From Caldibacillus thermoamylovorans (lineage in GTDB: Bacteria; Bacillota; Bacilli; Bacillales; Caldibacillaceae), in NCBI RefSeq assembly GCF_000751775.1, contig NZ_CCRF01000103.1, forward strand, positions 1 through 55,618: DNA of 55,618 nucleotides. Reading direction: 5' to 3'. The notes beneath the pieces were generated by a model that saw nothing but the letters and a program-made list of their open reading frames with translations, was not told the origin of the DNA and made no database searches. Of the stretch, positions 45,467 through 53,922 are shown piece by piece (within the stretch, counting starts at the first letter, position 1; the number at the start of each line of letters is the position of its first letter). A program made the translations under genes and the position numbers.

Positions 45467-46640
45467 TACCAACAACTTTTCCTATTTCCTTAAACAAATC
45501 ACTGAATAATTCAAGCATGCTTTCAATGGTTGCTCCAAAGGCTATTACAGTGACAACTATGGCGACAACAGCTAAAATCAATTGTCCAATAACTGCAAGG
45601 GCAGGAATTCCGCCAATGGCAACAAGGGCAAGAACTCCACCACCAACTGCGATTGCTAATGGGACTTTATAATACATGACAAAAACAAGTATGCCGCCTA
45701 ATGCATCAACCAGAAAACTACCTACAGGTGCCCATAGATGATCGATGGACTCAGTAAACTTACCAAACATAAGTTCCCATTGACTTTTTCCACCATTAAC
45801 GAGATTGGTTTCTCGTTTTGCTTTACCTGTAGTTTCATCAATAATTAAATTTGAAGTTGAATGTTCCATAACTAAATAGTTCAAAGGATTCCATGTCGCT
45901 TTTGTGGCTAATGTTTCAAAGTTAATGCCCGTAGCCGGATTTAAAATAGCCCCAACCACACTCCATTGGTAATGACGGAATTCACCGTCTAGTTTTTCAC
46001 TAATCAACTCAATTTGTTCCTTGTATTCTGCAAGATATTCTTTGGAATATCCCGGTCCGTCAAAATTAACAGCTTGCCGAATTCGAGGGAAAATATTTTC
46101 ATAAAAAGTCGACATTATTGATCCGTGAATAGCCAGGTTACCACCTAGAGAGTGACCTGTGAATGCTACATTATCATATTTTGTTATATAGTCACTATTA
46201 TTGATTTCTTCCAAAAACTCATTTACCTTTTTTTGCTGCTCGGTTAATCCGGGTTTTAGCAATGCTAAATCAGCTTCACTCCAGTCTTGAAGAGCATGTT
46301 GTGAATTTAACATGCTTTCACTTCCCCGAAAAGCAACAATATGTCCATCACCCGTATCGAGAACAATTCCGTAAAGACCAGTTTGATCCTTTTTATTATC
46401 ATTCTTGTAATCAACAATTTTCCATTCGACATTATTTCTTTTTTCTATTGCCTCTATTTTATCTATGATTTCTCGGTAATGGTTAACCTCATTATCGCTT
46501 AAATCTTCATTATGATTCTTGATTAAATATTCTATAGCTTGCACAACATTAATGTCACTATTTAATTTCTCATATGCTTTGTGTAAATCCATATAAGCTA
46601 AATCAGTAGCAATCTTTAATTCTTCATCTGAATAATTCAA
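45093..46640 (-). CDS. Type VII lipase-like effector 2
   Basis: 515 residues, TTG start two bases after the upstream lipoprotein stop codon, with the ribosome site GGGGGG inside that gene. Hydrolase region 1-265: S164 in GHSLGG, D194 in NFDGPG, H260 in MEHSTSNL. The middle is a hydrophobic, Ala/Val/Gly-rich segment (about 325-375) unlike that of effector 1 in sequence but the same in character. The last 121 residues match effector 1 except for two positions. It has no WXG100-type partner genes next to it, so it probably shares those at 36919-37847. Toxic lipase role inferred from the family and from the adjacent lipoprotein. Confidence 0.85.
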   Translation of the reverse strand: MNYSDEELKIATDLAYMDLHKAYEKLNSDINVVQAIEYLIKNHNEDLSDNEVNHYREIIDKIEAIEKRNNVEWKIVDYKNDNKKDQTGLYGIVLDTGDGHIVAFRGSESMLNSQHALQDWSEADLALLKPGLTEQQKKVNEFLEEINNSDYITKYDNVAFTGHSLGGNLAIHGSIMSTFYENIFPRIRQAVNFDGPGYSKEYLAEYKEQIELISEKLDGEFRHYQWSVVGAILNPATGINFETLATKATWNPLNYLVMEHSTSNLIIDETTGKAKRETNLVNGGKSQWELMFGKFTESIDHLWAPVGSFLVDALGGILVFVMYYKVPLAIAVGGGVLALVAIGGIPALAVIGQLILAVVAIVVTVIAFGATIESMLELFSDLFKEIGKVVGNALKWTNDKINQLIDFMSTKVSQIRDWFNHVMKSYGYAVATPVIEVNTDKLRQYAERLENVRKRLQNLDADMNSLYFTNGFLDLLDIIRANRLPNSMKLKFCINYLEDTAEAFEKAERNIMEQV

Positions 46641-46641
46641 A

Positions 46642-47376
46642 TTAATCCCCCCCTTGGAAAAGTTGATTTATTTCATTCTCAGCCATGTTCACACCATCTG
46701 TACTCATAACAAATTTAAAATAATTGAGTGTATTTTTATCATCAAACCAACTATTATCTATATCAGGGAGTTGGGACATTTCTGCAATAATCTCATCATA
46801 ATTTTCTTCAGGTATAATCCAGACGTTTGCTACTAACTCAATGTTTTTGATTGTGTCAAATGTCTTTTGGAATGCATTAATAAAAGCTGCCCCTGTATTA
46901 TTTGGGCTTTCTTTCACTACTAAATAACCACCAAATGACTCTGGTTTATGTTTAGCAATATAATCATTAAACGAAATACCTACTTCTATTTCTCCTGTAT
47001 CAATACTGCTAAATCCTGTCATACAACTCTTTGCTGTTATTCCTTCACTTTCTAAGTTGCTATTCAACATATCTTCAAGCTGTTTTGATACTAAAACACC
47101 CGCATAATTATCAGCTATTATTTCACCTTTTGTGTTCATTTTTGCAGAGAATACAACACCCGAATCCACTGCTTTAACATCTGCCCTTACATAATCATTT
47201 GTCATGGTTCCATATCGATTTCCGAGTGCAAGTACCTCAAATGTTCCGCCATACTTTTCTGTTAATGCTTTTTCTATTCTCTTAACGGTATATTTATCAT
47301 TACCGCAACCCATTAATCCTAATATTGACATGATAATGAGAATCACACCTGCCTTTTTGCATAATATTTTATACAC
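46642..47376 (-). CDS. Lipoprotein, probable immunity protein of effector 2 (type B)
   Basis: 244 residues from a GTG at 47376, seven bases after AGGAGG (TTG at 47382 is too close). Lipobox LGLMGC; opening NDKYTVKRIEKALTEKYGG; core FEVLALGNRYGTMTNDYVRA; tail LFQGGD. The stop codon lies one base before the effector 2 start and the tail's Gly codons supply the effector's ribosome site, so production is coupled in cis. Probable membrane-bound inhibitor of effector 2. Confidence 0.8.
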   Translation of the reverse strand: MYKILCKKAGVILIIMSILGLMGCGNDKYTVKRIEKALTEKYGGTFEVLALGNRYGTMTNDYVRADVKAVDSGVVFSAKMNTKGEIIADNYAGVLVSKQLEDMLNSNLESEGITAKSCMTGFSSIDTGEIEVGISFNDYIAKHKPESFGGYLVVKESPNNTGAAFINAFQKTFDTIKNIELVANVWIIPEENYDEIIAEMSQLPDIDNSWFDDKNTLNYFKFVMSTDGVNMAENEINQLFQGGD

Positions 47377-47545
47377 TGTCAATCCTCCTATCCAATCCGG
47401 GAGTAAATCTACTATGCATGATAGTAAATTACATATTGTTACTTACCTCAAAACGGTAAATGAATTACCTTTAAGTGATTCTTTTAAAGTTTCACATAAG
47501 CATAATTAGTATCTTTCTTTAATTCTTTAACAGAATAAGCCAAAT
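47377..47545 (-). repeat. Duplicated inter-lipoprotein segment, copy 2
   Basis: Counterpart of 44112-44278, with the same order: leader of a type B lipoprotein, then an effector stub, then the tail of the preceding lipoprotein gene. Confidence 0.8.
47484..47543 (-). pseudogene. Effector stub: 19-codon remnant
   Basis: TTG (47543) then AYSVKELKKDTNYAYVKL and stop; matches the stub at 44218-44277 and the start of intact effectors. A base loss in the lipoprotein tail before it now fuses its frame to the decayed lipoprotein. Confidence 0.6.
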
Positions 47546-48288
47546 TACTTTCCCCCTGAAAAAGTTGATTTAATTCATTCTCATCTAAATTAATGCCATC
47601 CTTATTCATAATGAATTTAAAATGGTTACGTGTATTTTTATTATCAAACCAGCTATTATCCACCTCAGATAGTCGAGTAAAATCTGCAATAATATCATCA
47701 TAACTTTCTTCCGGTATTATCCAAACATTTGCTACTAACTCAGTATTTTGGATATCAGTGAATGTCTTTTGGAATGCATTGATAAACGCCGTTCCTGTAT
47801 TATTTAAGCTTTTTCTTTAATAACTAAATAACCAGAAAAGTACTTAGGTGATTGTTTGGAAATATAATCATTTAATGATGTACCTAATTCTGTTTTAAGT
47901 GGGTCTTTACTTCCATATACAAACATTAAATTGTTAGCTATAATGCCTTCACTTTTTAAATGGTTATTCAGCAGCTCTTCAAGTTGCCTGGAAACTTTTC
48001 TACTTGCATAATCATCCGCTAAAATTTCCCCTTTTGGGCTCATTTTGGTAGTAAAAACGACACCCGAATCCACTGCTTTAACATTTGCCATAACATAATC
48101 ATTTGTCATGGTTCCGTAACGATTACCAAGTGCTAGTACTTCAAATGTTCACCATACTTTTCTGTTAATCCTTTTTCTATTTTGTCAGCGGTATAGTTAT
48201 CTACATGAACGCAACCAATAAAAAATAAACTTATTGCAATCGAAACAATCATTACAACTGCCATTTTGCTTATGTTTTTAGTCAACAT
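47545..48288 (-). pseudogene. Decayed type B lipoprotein gene
   Basis: ATG at 48288 after GGAGGC, signal peptide with lipobox LFFIGC and opening VDNYTADKIEKGLTEKYG. Then at least three indels relative to paralogues: one base missing at about 48150 (the FEVLALG region), two extra bases at about 47817 (KESPNNTG becomes KEKA-stop) and one G missing in the tail QGG at about 47555. The middle piece 47804-48109 is open and still clearly related. It cannot make a full protein. It is the first member of the array after the WXG100 genes. Confidence 0.85.
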
Positions 48289-48367
48289 AATGCCTCCTGC
48301 TCATTATCCGGAGTATAATTTTTATTTCGTGGAAAAATATGTATGTAGGCAGTCTTATTGAAGTTAT

Positions 48368-48401
48368 AGACTACAAACGATTGAATCATCGTTTGTAGTC
48401 T
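48368..48401 (-). terminator. Strong hairpin after the WXG100 gene
   Basis: AGACTACAAACGAT (48368-48381) pairs perfectly with ATCGTTTGTAGTCT (48388-48401), six-base loop. There is no T run on the minus strand, so it may be a leaky terminator or a 3' stabiliser that separates high-level WXG100 expression from the toxin/immunity array. Confidence 0.6.
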
Positions 48402-48417
48402 GTATTCTTCTTATATA

Positions 48418-48723
48418 TTACTTGAATGCATCAGCTAAACCTGTGTTGGTTGATTCTGTTTGGAAATAGCCTTGGTCAATTTGAGCTCTTAAGAACTTTA
48501 CGTAATTATCGATAATATCGTAGTAAGTTTGGAAGTATTTCGCTTCAAATTCCTTATATGCATCAATCGTTGCTTGAGAAGCTTGCCCTTGCCAAGTATC
48601 TGCAAGGCTTGCAACTAATTTTGCCGTTTCTTGCAGTTCAGTAGAAAGCTTTTGGTTTAAAGACTCAATTGTTGAAGCAATTTGTGCCACCTGATCGGTA
48701 TCAACGCGAATATGTCCAGCCAT
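48418..48723 (-). CDS. WXG100 protein (EsxA/YukE type)
   Basis: 101 residues, ATG after AGGAGAGG. Helix-turn-helix with WQG at about 44-46 (DTWQGQASQATIDAY) and a C-terminal signal YFQTE (YxxxE) followed by STNTGLADAFK. This is the canonical type VII substrate of the locus and probably is needed for secretion of the effectors. A strong hairpin follows the gene. The next gene upstream encodes a second WXG100 protein. Confidence 0.92.
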   Translation of the reverse strand: MAGHIRVDTDQVAQIASTIESLNQKLSTELQETAKLVASLADTWQGQASQATIDAYKEFEAKYFQTYYDIIDNYVKFLRAQIDQGYFQTESTNTGLADAFK

Positions 48724-48746
48724 GTTTATCCTCTCCTTTTTTTCTA

Positions 48747-49049
48747 CTAATTTTGTAGTTTACGAACTTGTGTTATGTTATGTTGCTGGGTTTGTACATA
48801 GTTATCTTTAATTTGTTTTAGTGCTTGACCCGCTACCGATAATTTTTGGGCCATTTTGTCTAAATCCTCCGTGAAGCCGGTAATTTGATCGACAAATGCT
48901 AAATTGTCGTCACCTTCCCAAGCCGCTCCCATTGTTTGGGCTGTTTGCATCAGTTGCTTGGCTATGTCTGAATAACTTTGCGAATGTGTTTCGAGTTGAC
49001 CGGAAGTTGTTTCCAGTATCTCAGGTGTAACTAAAATCTTTTTACCCAT
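48747..49049 (-). CDS. WXG100 protein (second EsxA-like)
   Basis: 100 residues, ATG after AGGAGG. Turn motif WEG at about 44-46 (AAWEGDDNLAF); second helix rich in Lys/Gln ending QTQQHNITQVRKLQN, without the YxxxE signal. The pair of adjacent WXG100 genes next to EssC suggests a heterodimer, as for EsxA/EsxB-type pairs, with only one partner carrying the YxxxE signal. Confidence 0.9.
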   Translation of the reverse strand: MGKKILVTPEILETTSGQLETHSQSYSDIAKQLMQTAQTMGAAWEGDDNLAFVDQITGFTEDLDKMAQKLSVAGQALKQIKDNYVQTQQHNITQVRKLQN

Positions 49050-49082
49050 GATTTTTCCTCCTTTAGATTTTATAAAAATTAT

Positions 49083-49334
49083 TTATATTAGCATGAGTTT
49101 TGAACCATTCTTAATACCTAGTTCAAAAACAGTCATGTTAATATTGAAAATTATTCCTGTTTCTGCATCGCATAATACAGCATCTTGTGTAGCTTTATAT
49201 TTGCCATCAGATAAGTCACTTAGTAGAGAAGAAACTAACACGAGCACCTCGCTCATTCTACTTTCTAAAGGGATATAAACATCAAAACTTTGATTCGCAG
49301 CAGGAAGGAAAATTTCAACAAGTACTTTATTCAC
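49083..49334 (-). CDS. yukD: YukD/EsaB ubiquitin-like protein
   Basis: 83 residues with the beta-grasp pattern of YukD: VEIFLPAANQSFDVYIP, a helix (SEVLVLVSSLLSDL) and a last strand NGSKLMLI. A core cytoplasmic part or regulator of T7SSb. Overlaps the essC stop by eight bases. Assignment rests on size, fold pattern and position directly beside essC. Confidence 0.85.
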   Translation of the reverse strand: MNKVLVEIFLPAANQSFDVYIPLESRMSEVLVLVSSLLSDLSDGKYKATQDAVLCDAETGIIFNINMTVFELGIKNGSKLMLI

Positions 49335-52300
49335 TGCCGTCTCCCTCCTTTTCAGTGTTTAACAGTTTTACCTTTACACCCTTACCATTTTGTAAAGAAA
49401 AACCAAAATCAGCACTGATTTCCTCTCTCATCTCTTCTGTATTTTTTGAAGGTTTCAGGTGAAATTGTTCTATAATACCATTGCCCACCCAAATACCATC
49501 GCTACCATTAATATGTTGTTTATACCACTTGGCAAATGTAATATCTCCACTAAGATTCCTGGCTTGTTCGGTAATAATAAAGGTTACATTATACTTCACT
49601 TGTCCCTTTTCCAAGACTAACCAAAGTTTTTCGGCACCTTCATCAGAAAGCGTATTTTTTAAACCGGCAATGGAATTAATAATAATTACTTTTTGCTCAA
49701 AGTGTTCAACTTCCACACCTTTCTCAAGTGCATCTTTATATGTGTTATTTCGGTAAACGACCAGATCAAATAATGAAGATACAATGGTCTCACATTCATT
49801 GGGAGTTGAGTAATAAAGGATATCTTTATGATCTTTTGCTTTAAAACTCCCTATTGGATCGATAACGGTAACATTAAAACCGCATTTTTGTACCATAAGA
49901 ATAGATAATGCTTCAATAAATGGCCCATATTCCATCCCTCCGGATAAAACCAAATGGATATAGGAAGCGCCAAATGGATAATAATGGACATCTAATGAAT
50001 TTCTTTCTACACCAATCGGAACCGTCAAACTGCCCTCTTTTGCATACTCAGCCAGAAATGCAAGATCTACCTTCTCCGGCAAAACTGGAATTCGTTTGGC
50101 TGTTTGACCTTCCCATTCTTGCTGTAACTTGATACATTCATCTTGAATATACTGATAAGGAACCGCATCTTTTGTAATATAGGCAACTTGAAATTCATAT
50201 AAAGAATCTTTCTTAACGAGTCCCCGACCTTTATATTTGGAAGGAAACAGGCCTTCCGTTTTCCCGACAATTATTGAATAGTCGGATTCATCATTCAACT
50301 GTAACGTCAACAACTGCTTAAAGTTTTGCAATAATCGATAACGTACTGCATTTGTTCCAAGAGCAGTTAGCACAAAGTAAATGCCATACCTTGTACCTTC
50401 ACGGGAAAGATAAGATACCGCATCTTCTTTTTCTGGATAAATTTCATTAAAAGCAGCAAAATTATGAATCACGATAACGATAGATGGAATTTTCCTTCTC
50501 GTTGCTTGTGTATAGGAAGCATGGTCACCGCCATAGTCAGCGAATATTTTCTTTCGATCTTCAATTTCACTTTTTATCATTTTAAATAGATTACTAATTT
50601 TTTCGTTTTCATAAGATAAAATAACGTCTCCTACATGCGGTGCCTTGGCAAAAGCACGTAACGTTTCAGAAGCAAAGTCCAATAAATAAATATGAACCTC
50701 TTCAGGTGTATGCTCATGGATTAACGAATAGACCATCGCATTTATAAAAGTTGTTTTTCCGCTGCCTGCCGAACCGTATACAATCGTATTACCTTCTTCC
50801 GTTAATGGCAGACTGAGAAGTGCTTGCCGTTGCCGGGCCGGATCGTCATACTCACCAATTACCGGATTAAGCACTATAGGGTCCACCTTTTTGACTTGAT
50901 ATTTTTTCTTCAAATCATCCAGCAAAATTATTGGCGGAATAGGATCTAACCATAGCGGGCGAATGTTAATATTTTCCTCCGCAGCAATATTGCTTAGGTA
51001 TTCAGTAATTACATCCAGCTGTTTCTTTGGATTCAGATCCTGATTTTTCTTATTATCCATTTTTGCCGCCTTAATTGGACGTCCGTTTCTGTCTATAACG
51101 ACGACACTCAGATCCTTTTCAACTTGTACCTTATCAGCTGGATAATATGGGGCTCCTGCCCAAGCTGATTGCCCTAATTCAAATATTTCATTATAGCCAA
51201 CCTGTAGATAAAATCGACCGGTTTCTGTCAGTTCAGCGGCATCCGGGCGTTTTAACATGTCCATACTATCCGCTCTTTCCTGAACTTTTAGACTCACGCG
51301 GAATTTACTGTTGCTCCATATTTGATCATCCACGACACCACTTGGCTTTTGTGTGGCTAAAATTAGATGAACACCTAAACTACGGCCAATGCGGGCAGCA
51401 CTGACTAACTGACTCATAAATTCAGGCTGCTGTGTTTTTAATTCAGCAAACTCATCAGAAATGATAAACAAATGCTGCAATGGTTCGTTTACAATACCTT
51501 CACGGAATAACTTCTGATATTTATAAATATCGATATTACTTTCACCAACATTTTTACTTACTTCCGCAAAAATAGATTGCCTGCGTTTTAATTCACTTTC
51601 AATTGATATTAATGAACGTTTGATGGCAGCCCCATCCAAGTTCGTTATAATACCGGCAGTATGCGGCAAGTTTTCGAATGCTTTTGCCATGCCCCCACCT
51701 TTGTAATCGATAAGGATAAAGGCAACTTCATTTGGATGATAATTAACAGCTAGAGATAAAATATATGTAATAATGAATTCACTTTTCCCGGAACCGGTCA
51801 TCCCTGCAACTATGCCATGTGGTCCATGAAATTTTTCATGCAAATCCAGTTTAAATGTTTCACCCAAAGTATCTACCCCAATAGGTGTTTCCAAAGACTT
51901 GGTTGGATCATTTTCTTTCCAGCGAGTTAGTGCATTTAAATGTTCAACTTTGCCAACATCAAACATTTCTAAAAATGTAACCACTAACGGTAAGTTCGCG
52001 GAATTCTCCGATGTATCTAGTGGAATATTAGCTAGCTTGACACTTAACTCATATGGATCTTCCGTTAAAAAGATGTCCGGCGTAAACGGTATCGATATCC
52101 CGGTAATATCATTTTTATCAAATAATTTTCCGCCATTCTCTTCAAGTTCAACAACCATCGTACATTCTTTTGGCAGGTTTTGCAGTTCATTATAAAAAGT
52201 AATGACACTAAAGTGGATATTCTTTTTATGGGAAAATATTTTTTTCAACATCTCTGCCCGAGTTGAAAGCCGTTTACTTAAGGCAAAGACAACATAATAC

Positions 52301-53922
52301 GGTGTCACATCTTCAAATTGGCTATCACTCTGAAGCAAACGATTCTCAATTTCCTTTTCGATATAAGCTGAAACCTCTTTAACCTCATTATGATTTGTTC
52401 CGATAAACCGAATTTTTCGGTCATTGCTCCAAACATGCGGCAGCCACTTAGTAAAACCAAAATCTTTTTCTTCTTCCTGATCATAGATAAAGATCATTTT
52501 CACTTCATCATAGCTATAAAAGCCGGCCAACTGAAATATGAATCCTTTGGCAAACTCAACGATTTGTTTACGTTCCCCGATAACACCTGAAATATGATTC
52601 TCAAATAAAGATAGCGTAATGGGAATGTTCTTTAAAATTTTCGGGGAGTTTACTACTGCATGTAATTCTTCTTGCAGGTTATCTTCCTCAATTGTAAACT
52701 TCTTTTCTCCTGAAGATATTTCCGCATCCAACAAGCCTTGGCCGTTACCGACACGGAGTTTCAAAAAGTCATTTTGTCCGATTCCCCGCTCCCAGAGGTT
52801 TCGTTGCACATTTTTGATACGGTTCTCCACATCAGTGATTGGAACATGATTTTCCCTTAAAATTTCCTCCTGTTTTTCAATTTCTTCATTAAAAAGAACT
52901 TCAAACTTCTCTAAATATCTTTTATATCTTTCTTGACGAAGCTTTTCCTTTTTTCTCCTTCTTCTTGCATCAAATTTTCTGGAAATAATGGGCCACATCA
53001 CTGTTCCGAGCAACATACTGGCAGACATAACAATCGACGGCATTGCCCTTGAAATATCACCTGTTGCCATGGCATTATTTATAGCAAAAATAGCTGTTGC
53101 CATGGAAGCCATTCCCATTGTCATGGATGGTCCAATTGCTAACATAATCGGCATCTCATCGCCAATTGCATTTTGTGGTGGAGGATCGATTTTGAAAATT
53201 GCCGTTTCAATATCCCTTTTAAATCGCGGTGACCGATAAAAATAATCAATCGCTGGTACTTCAATTTCATCCTCATCGTCAGTGGGCTCTATTTGTTGTT
53301 GGATAAAAGGAGATAAAAATTTTGTATGAATTGAAACTTTTCCATCCGGATTATTAAAAGCAACAAACACATTGCCGATGATTATTTTGAACCCCATAAT
53401 ATAAATAACATCACCAACATGTAATACTTGGTTATTTTTTACCCGTTTCCCGTTTACGAATGTTCCGTTTGTACTATCGTTATCTGTTATTCTCCATTCC
53501 CCGTTATAAAAGGATAATTTGGCATGGGAGGCAGATACAAAGCGATTATGTATGACAATTTCATTTTGTTCATTTCTACCAATGTTTATATGGCAGTAAT
53601 TTTCTGCTACCATTTTAGTAAAAGTTTGGCGATCTTCTGTACTGGGCTCTGTAAATACAAGTGTTTTATGTTCATAACCGTTAATATGTAAGTTGTAAAT
53701 ACTTAGTGGACTAATAACCGTATTTCTAATGATTTTTCCGCTATTGTCGAGTACCTTGACATCTTTATTTGATTTCAAAATCCATTCTCCATTAATTCCT
53801 TCAATGCTGATTAATTTTTTTTGCGTGCCTGCTTTAGGGTCAGTAATCCAATATTGACCTCTTATTTTTTCAGGAAGAGTAATGGATGTGATACTTTCTT
53901 TATTTAAAAGTGTGACAATCAT
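49327..53922 (-). CDS. essC: EssC/YukBA type VII secretion ATPase
   Basis: 1531 residues, ATG after AAAGGAG. An N-terminal FHA pair: residues 1-90 degenerate, 105-185 typical with INIGRNEQN, VSASHA and NDSTNGTFVNG. Two transmembrane helices follow (about 255-312), then a coiled linker. Three FtsK/SpoIIIE domains come next: D1 with Walker A GMTGSGKSE (about 705) and Walker B LIDYKGGG, D2 with GSAGSGKTTF (about 1050), and a degenerate D3 without Walker A Lys. It is the motor of the T7SSb machine. The second FHA keeps the Arg, Ser-His and Asn of phosphothreonine-binding FHAs, and a kinase and phosphatase are encoded in the same locus. First gene of the 26.7-kb minus-strand cluster. Confidence 0.96.
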   Translation of the reverse strand: MIVTLLNKESITSITLPEKIRGQYWITDPKAGTQKKLISIEGINGEWILKSNKDVKVLDNSGKIIRNTVISPLSIYNLHINGYEHKTLVFTEPSTEDRQTFTKMVAENYCHINIGRNEQNEIVIHNRFVSASHAKLSFYNGEWRITDNDSTNGTFVNGKRVKNNQVLHVGDVIYIMGFKIIIGNVFVAFNNPDGKVSIHTKFLSPFIQQQIEPTDDEDEIEVPAIDYFYRSPRFKRDIETAIFKIDPPPQNAIGDEMPIMLAIGPSMTMGMASMATAIFAINNAMATGDISRAMPSIVMSASMLLGTVMWPIISRKFDARRRRKKEKLRQERYKRYLEKFEVLFNEEIEKQEEILRENHVPITDVENRIKNVQRNLWERGIGQNDFLKLRVGNGQGLLDAEISSGEKKFTIEEDNLQEELHAVVNSPKILKNIPITLSLFENHISGVIGERKQIVEFAKGFIFQLAGFYSYDEVKMIFIYDQEEEKDFGFTKWLPHVWSNDRKIRFIGTNHNEVKEVSAYIEKEIENRLLQSDSQFEDVTPYYVVFALSKRLSTRAEMLKKIFSHKKNIHFSVITFYNELQNLPKECTMVVELEENGGKLFDKNDITGISIPFTPDIFLTEDPYELSVKLANIPLDTSENSANLPLVVTFLEMFDVGKVEHLNALTRWKENDPTKSLETPIGVDTLGETFKLDLHEKFHGPHGIVAGMTGSGKSEFIITYILSLAVNYHPNEVAFILIDYKGGGMAKAFENLPHTAGIITNLDGAAIKRSLISIESELKRRQSIFAEVSKNVGESNIDIYKYQKLFREGIVNEPLQHLFIISDEFAELKTQQPEFMSQLVSAARIGRSLGVHLILATQKPSGVVDDQIWSNSKFRVSLKVQERADSMDMLKRPDAAELTETGRFYLQVGYNEIFELGQSAWAGAPYYPADKVQVEKDLSVVVIDRNGRPIKAAKMDNKKNQDLNPKKQLDVITEYLSNIAAEENINIRPLWLDPIPPIILLDDLKKKYQVKKVDPIVLNPVIGEYDDPARQRQALLSLPLTEEGNTIVYGSAGSGKTTFINAMVYSLIHEHTPEEVHIYLLDFASETLRAFAKAPHVGDVILSYENEKISNLFKMIKSEIEDRKKIFADYGGDHASYTQATRRKIPSIVIVIHNFAAFNEIYPEKEDAVSYLSREGTRYGIYFVLTALGTNAVRYRLLQNFKQLLTLQLNDESDYSIIVGKTEGLFPSKYKGRGLVKKDSLYEFQVAYITKDAVPYQYIQDECIKLQQEWEGQTAKRIPVLPEKVDLAFLAEYAKEGSLTVPIGVERNSLDVHYYPFGASYIHLVLSGGMEYGPFIEALSILMVQKCGFNVTVIDPIGSFKAKDHKDILYYSTPNECETIVSSLFDLVVYRNNTYKDALEKGVEVEHFEQKVIIINSIAGLKNTLSDEGAEKLWLVLEKGQVKYNVTFIITEQARNLSGDITFAKWYKQHINGSDGIWVGNGIIEQFHLKPSKNTEEMREEISADFGFSLQNGKGVKVKLLNTEKEGDGSE

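Noticed and set aside
39443-48288. CRISPR array or classical tandem repeat
   Set aside because: The repeated units are whole lipoprotein genes with leaders, not short direct repeats with spacers.
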